NCBI GenBank assembly: GCA_016710645.1
Contig: JADJVI010000043.1
Location: 62,001-126,000, forward strand
Length of the DNA: 64,000 nt
Source of the DNA: Actinomycetales bacterium
GTDB taxonomy: Bacteria; Actinomycetota; Actinomycetes; Actinomycetales; Dermatophilaceae
Direction: 5' to 3'
Shown here: piece by piece, positions 60,649 to 64,000 of the stretch
Layout of the letters: each line of letters opens with the position of its first letter
How positions within the stretch are numbered: the stretch's first letter is position 1
Notes under the pieces: generated by a model
What the model was told of the DNA's origin: nothing
Databases searched by the model: none
Seen by the model: the letters and a program-made list of their open reading frames with translations, nothing else
Made by a program: the position numbers and the translations under genes

Positions 60649-62529
60649 ATGACGCAGATGTCCGCACGCGTGACCATGCCGGCCCTGGGAGAATCCGTCA
60701 CGGAGGGGACGGTCACCCGGTGGCTCAAGAGCGTGGGTGACCGCGTCGAGGTGGACGAGCCCTTGCTCGAGGTCTCGACCGACAAGGTCGACACCGAGAT
60801 CCCGTCCCCGGTGGCTGGCACCCTGCAGCAGATCCTCGTCCAAGAGGACGAGGTCGCCGCAGTAGGAGCGGACCTGGCCGTCATCGGCGATGGTGACGCG
60901 GCGCCCGCGCCCGACGCTCCGCAGAGCCAAGACACAGACAACGAGTCAGCTGCTGCACCGGCGGCTGCACCCGCTCCCGAACCTGCTGCTGCCGAGCCCG
61001 CGCCGGCAGCTGCGCCTGCTGCTCCGGCGCCAGCTGCGGCAGGTGGCCAGGAGGTGACAATGCCCGCTCTGGGCGAGTCGGTCACCGAGGGCACGGTCAC
61101 CCGCTGGCTCAAGTCCGTTGGCGACACCGTCGCAGTCGACGAGCCCCTGCTGGAGGTGTCGACCGACAAGGTCGACACCGAGATCCCCTCCCCCTTTGCC
61201 GGGGTGCTGTCGGCGATCCTCGTCAACGAGGACGAGGTGGCGGCCGTGGGCGCGCCGCTGGCGACCATCGGCGGCTCGGCTGAGGCTTCTGCTCCGTCGA
61301 CCGAGGTGGCAGCACCGGCACCGGCCCCCGCAGTTGCACCGGCCCCTGCCCCTGCCCCTGCCCCTGCCCCTGCCCCTGCCCCTGCACCCGCACCGGCCCC
61401 TGCCCCTGCCCCGGCACCCGCACCGGCCCCTGCACCCGCGCCAGCTCCGGCACCGGCACCCGCGCCAGCTCCGGCTGCGGCCCCGGTGGCCGAGGACGAC
61501 GAGGCAGCCACCGCCGGGTCGGACGGCGTCTACGCGACTCCGCTGGTTCGCAAACTGGCCAGCCAGCACGGCGTCGACCTCACCCGGCTGACCGGCTCCG
61601 GCGTCGGTGGACGGATCCGCAAGCAGGACGTCATGGCGGCCGCCGAGCAGGCTCGGACCCCTGCCGCTCCAGCTCCCGCTGCTCCGGCTGCCCCGGCTCC
61701 CGCCGCACCGGCCCCGGCTGCCCCGGCTCCGGCTGCCCCGGCTCCGGCTGCCCCGGCTCCCGCCGCACCGGCCCCGGCCGCGACTTCTGCGGCTGCGGCA
61801 TCGAGCGGCGGAAAGCGTGGCTCCGTCGAGAAGATGAGCCGCTTGCGCAAGGTCATCGCCGCGCGCATGGTCGAGTCGCTGCAGGTGTCGGCTCAGTTGA
61901 CCACCGTCATCGAGGTCGACCTCACCAAGGTGGCCCGGCTGCGGGCCCGGTCCAAGGCGGCCTTCGAGGCGCGTGAGGGCACCAGCCTGAGCTACCTGCC
62001 CTTCCTGGCCCTGGCCGCGGTGGAAGCCCTCAAGGTCCACCCCACGGTCAACTCCAGCATCGATGGCGACTCGATCGTCTACCACGGTCAGGAGCACCTC
62101 TCGATCGCGGTCGACACCGAGCGGGGCCTCATCGTCCCGGTGGTGAAGAATGCCGGCGACCTCAACATCGCCGGCCTGGCCCGGGCCATCAAGGACGTCG
62201 CTGACCGCACCCGCACCAACCGGATCACGCCCGATGACCTCACGGGTGGGACCTTCACCATCACCAACACCGGCAGCCGTGGTGCGCTCTTCGACACGCC
62301 CATCATCAACCAGCCGCAGGTCGCCATCCTCGGCACCGGCGCTCTCGTCAAGCGCCCGGTCGTCGTGACCGACGCCGACGGCGGCGAGACGATCGCGGTG
62401 CGTTCGATGATGTACCTCGCGCTGTCCTACGACCACCGGATCGTGGACGGCGCGGACGCAGCCCGCTTCTTGGGCACGATGAAGGCACGGCTCGAAGAGG
62501 GCAACTTCGAGGCAGATCTCGGCCTGTGA
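60649..62529 (+). CDS. sucB: 2-oxoglutarate dehydrogenase E2 (dihydrolipoamide succinyltransferase), two lipoyl domains
   Basis: A 626-residue E2 chain. Lipoyl domains 1 (about residues 5-80, Lys46 in STDKVDTE) and 2 (about 132-210, Lys174 in the same motif) are joined by Ala/Pro linkers. A peripheral-subunit-binding domain (VYATPLVRKLASQHGVDL, about 294-330) precedes the catalytic domain, with YDHRIVDGADAARFLG near 594. The linkers are exceptionally repetitive: an (Ala-Pro)n tract about 221-281 and an Ala/Pro/Ala tract about 331-390. ATG 60649 or 60658. In actinobacteria this protein also serves pyruvate dehydrogenase. The TIGR01777 gene overlaps at GTGA. Confidence 0.95.
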   Translation: MTQMSARVTMPALGESVTEGTVTRWLKSVGDRVEVDEPLLEVSTDKVDTEIPSPVAGTLQQILVQEDEVAAVGADLAVIGDGDAAPAPDAPQSQDTDNESAAAPAAAPAPEPAAAEPAPAAAPAAPAPAAAGGQEVTMPALGESVTEGTVTRWLKSVGDTVAVDEPLLEVSTDKVDTEIPSPFAGVLSAILVNEDEVAAVGAPLATIGGSAEASAPSTEVAAPAPAPAVAPAPAPAPAPAPAPAPAPAPAPAPAPAPAPAPAPAPAPAPAPAPAPAAAPVAEDDEAATAGSDGVYATPLVRKLASQHGVDLTRLTGSGVGGRIRKQDVMAAAEQARTPAAPAPAAPAAPAPAAPAPAAPAPAAPAPAAPAPAAPAPAATSAAAASSGGKRGSVEKMSRLRKVIAARMVESLQVSAQLTTVIEVDLTKVARLRARSKAAFEAREGTSLSYLPFLALAAVEALKVHPTVNSSIDGDSIVYHGQEHLSIAVDTERGLIVPVVKNAGDLNIAGLARAIKDVADRTRTNRITPDDLTGGTFTITNTGSRGALFDTPIINQPQVAILGTGALVKRPVVVTDADGGETIAVRSMMYLALSYDHRIVDGADAARFLGTMKARLEEGNFEADLGL

Positions 62530-63449
62530 GTTCGTCGCGACAGCGCATCGCCATCACGGGAGCCTCCGGGCTTATCGGCGGTGCGCTGTCGCGCGTCCTG
62601 GCCGCTCGCGGCGACGATGTGATCAGGCTGGTGCGTCACCAGCCGACCAATCCGCAACAACGGCAATGGGATCCGCAACAGCGCTCGCTGCCGGTCGAGG
62701 CTGTCGTTGACGTCGACGCCATCGTTCACCTGGCCGGCGCGGGCGTCGGCGATAGGCGGTGGACACCGGCATACAAAGATCTGGTGCTGCGCTCCCGGCT
62801 CGACGGCACGACGGCCGTGGCCGAGGCAATTGCGGGAGTCGGCCGTCCGATCCGGCTGGTGAGCGCGTCGGCGGTGGGCTACTACGGCAGTCGCGGCGAC
62901 GAGATCCTCACCGAGACGAGCGCGGGCGGCGACGGGTTCCTGGCCGATGTCGTGCGGGTCTGGGAGGGTGCCACCGAGGCAGCAGTGGCGGCTGGCGCCC
63001 CCGTCGCGTTGGCCCGGACCGGGCTGGTGATGAGCCCGACCGGCGGAGCGTTCGAGCGTCTGCTGCGGCTGGCCCGGCTCGGGCTCGGCGGACCGCTCGG
63101 CTCGGGCCGTCAATGGTGGCCCTGGATCACCCTCGCCGACGAGGTCGCCGCGCTCGTCCATCTCATCGACCACCGTGACGTCGTCGGACCGGTCAACCTC
63201 GTGTCGCCCGATCCATGCCCGCAGCGCGAGATCGCCACCGCCATCGGGAAGAACCTGGGTCGCCCGGCCATCCTGCCGGCACCGGCGTTCGCGCTGCGCG
63301 TAGCCGTCGGGGAGTTCGCCGACGACATCTTGGCCAGCCAGCGGGTGCTTCCGAATCGCCTGACCGAGCAAGGCTTCCGGTTCCGGCACGCCACGTTGAG
63401 CGACGGCGTCGGCTACCTGCTCGACGCGAGCGGACCCGTCACTCCCTGA
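62526..63449 (+). CDS. TIGR01777-family NAD-dependent epimerase-like oxidoreductase
   Basis: A 307-residue SDR-fold protein. Nucleotide site AITGASGLIGGALSRVLAARG, DAIVHLAGAGVGDRRW and LVSASAVGYYGSRGDEIL with the Tyr near residue 120, and WWPWITLADEVAALVHLI and QGFRFRHATLSDGVGYL at the C-terminus are TIGR01777 hallmarks. Substrate unknown. GTG 62526 overlaps the sucB stop. M. tuberculosis has the same order (Rv2216 after sucB) as I recall. Confidence 0.92.
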   Translation: MSSSRQRIAITGASGLIGGALSRVLAARGDDVIRLVRHQPTNPQQRQWDPQQRSLPVEAVVDVDAIVHLAGAGVGDRRWTPAYKDLVLRSRLDGTTAVAEAIAGVGRPIRLVSASAVGYYGSRGDEILTETSAGGDGFLADVVRVWEGATEAAVAAGAPVALARTGLVMSPTGGAFERLLRLARLGLGGPLGSGRQWWPWITLADEVAALVHLIDHRDVVGPVNLVSPDPCPQREIATAIGKNLGRPAILPAPAFALRVAVGEFADDILASQRVLPNRLTEQGFRFRHATLSDGVGYLLDASGPVTP

Positions 63450-64000
63450 TGTCGGAGATGAGCCAGCCGGCGTCAGTGCGGACCAGCACATAGGTGAACG
63501 GCCGCCCCGCCTCGGCAGGGATCGTCTGTTTCGTCTGGCCCGGCCCGATCACCGTATAGGCGTCACGGTCGACCACCGCCAACAGCGTGGCGGTGCGATC
63601 GTCGCCCGACACCCATTCGGCGTGACGCACGTGGTAGCCCAGCCCGTCGTAACGCTGACCGCTGCGCCCCAATGCCTTGATGAGCTCGCTGTCGTGGGTA
63701 AACATCGGCGATGACGGCGCATCGACGCGATCCAGCATGCCCACGTCGGCGCTGGTCAGCGCGGCCGCTCGACCGCGCGCCAGGGCACTGAGCACGCCCC
63801 CTGGGTTGGCCGCCAGTTGCGCGCGGGTCGCGCTCGCCGGATCGAGCGTGGCGCTGGGAGCGGCCGAGACCGAGGCGGTGCCCGAGGCCGACGGCGAGGA
63901 CGTGGGAGTCGCCAGGCCGGCGGAGCTCCGGGCGAGCAGCACGAGCAGAAGGACACCCAGCCCAACCCCACCCACGACCAGGGCCAGAACCCGCCCCCAG
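63439..64000 (-). CDS. Hypothetical membrane-anchored protein, 5' end beyond the window
   Basis: The frame is open to the right edge. The visible part begins with a hydrophobic helix (VLALVVGGVGLGVLLLVLLA, starting about 63988), then an Ala/Ser/Pro-rich linker and a 110-residue outer domain with a LAVVDRDAYTVIGPGQ strand and TYVLVRTDAGWLISDI at the end, a pattern like NTF2-type or DUF6318-type C-terminal strands. GTG 63975 is an internal start candidate, but the helix would be cut, so the gene probably starts further right. Its stop overlaps the TIGR01777 gene by 11 bp. Confidence 0.6.
   Translation of the reverse strand, partial: WGRVLALVVGGVGLGVLLLVLLARSSAGLATPTSSPSASGTASVSAAPSATLDPASATRAQLAANPGGVLSALARGRAAALTSADVGMLDRVDAPSSPMFTHDSELIKALGRSGQRYDGLGYHVRHAEWVSGDDRTATLLAVVDRDAYTVIGPGQTKQTIPAEAGRPFTYVLVRTDAGWLISDIRE

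Larger units (their letters stand above)
381..62774. repeat. Dispersed short motif GTATGCCGT / ACGGCATAC (most sites within genes)
   Basis: Reading both strands I find roughly 85-90 copies of the core GTATGCC or its complement GGCATAC between 381 and 62774, about half in each orientation; some 55 extend to the full GTATGCCGT or ACGGCATAC. Examples are 381-390, 4629-4638, 5358-5367, 8352-8360, 11541-11549, 24024-24033 and 53496-53505 (approximate). In genes they encode Tyr-Ala-Val or Thr-Ala-Tyr through the rare codons TAT or GCA. Close inverted pairs occur at 22284-22301, 23961-23988 and 56685-56706. Between about 29.95 and 33.90 kb (ctaF, ctaD, ctaC) I see none. Confidence 0.85.

Noticed and set aside
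61300..61800. Tandem repeats as a possible minisatellite or CRISPR
   Set aside because: They lie wholly inside the sucB frame and encode the usual Ala-Pro linker.

Overview
The window is high-G+C, gene-dense DNA with many GTG starts, 4-bp ATGA/GTGA gene overlaps, a mycobacterial-type SOS box, a PknL-type PASTA kinase, a class II DAHP synthase and an actinobacterial bcc-aa3 respiratory gene set. It comes from the chromosome of an actinomycete. The DUF6318, DUF3043, DUF5302 and DUF6504 families suggest order Micrococcales or near it; I cannot fix the family. I found no rRNA, tRNA, CRISPR, insertion sequence or prophage.

Layout. 0-1.5 kb: an SOS-controlled set on the minus strand (DUF6504, HEPN protein, start of DnaE2, cut by the left edge). 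1.6-12.9 kb: YbaK deacylase, DUF4126 protein, MetF, polyprenyl synthase, Rv2175c-like protein, PknL-like kinase, EamA transporter, threonine aldolase, AroG, DUF1028 protein and Tpx. 13-16.5 kb: a two-component system, a PlsC-type acyltransferase and a membrane protein. 16.5-23.9 kb: ROK glucokinase operon, a secreted zincin, a DEDDh/GIY-YIG nuclease, a RAM-domain protein, TrpD and a degenerate receiver. 24.2-33.5 kb: ctaE-qcrC-qcrA-qcrB and the opposing ctaC-ctaD-ctaF. 33.6-37.3 kb: degenerate cysteine-desulfurase-like protein, TusA, Aat, PfkB kinase and ErpA-like protein. The gene order from metF through trpD, the qcr cluster, the PfkB kinase, ErpA, glycerate kinase, DUF3043 and SucB resembles the Mycobacterium tuberculosis Rv2172c-Rv2216 region as I remember it, so most of the window is conserved actinobacterial backbone.

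That backbone is interrupted at 37.5-43.7 kb, between ErpA and glycerate kinase, by four tandem copies of a two-gene unit: a DUF6318 lipoprotein followed by a secreted PKD-domain protein. The signal/linker part of the lipoprotein and the PKD end of its partner are nearly identical between copies. The inner part, which spans the end of the first gene and the start of the second, is divergent and less G+C-rich. Two of the four PKD genes carry a one-base frameshift. This is the best candidate for an undescribed system: a bicistronic surface module whose two partner domains vary together between fixed recombination arms.

43.9-51.6 kb: glycerate kinase, AspT/YbjL-type transporter, NadA, M20 dipeptidase, DUF3043 protein and a serine hydrolase. 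51.6-56.3 kb: a cobalamin riboswitch controlling a secreted anchored protein and a complete ECF-type vitamin transporter (T, fused A-A', S). 56.3-64 kb: GcvT, small proteins, a membrane-anchored zincin, Lpd, SucB and a TIGR01777 epimerase, with a truncated gene at the right edge.

The second striking signal covers the whole window. The short word GTATGCCGT / ACGGCATAC recurs far more often than its A+T-rich core should allow, in both orientations, mostly inside genes and sometimes as hairpin-forming inverted pairs. This is how DNA-uptake sequences behave in Neisseria and Pasteurellaceae, and I know of no such description for actinobacteria.
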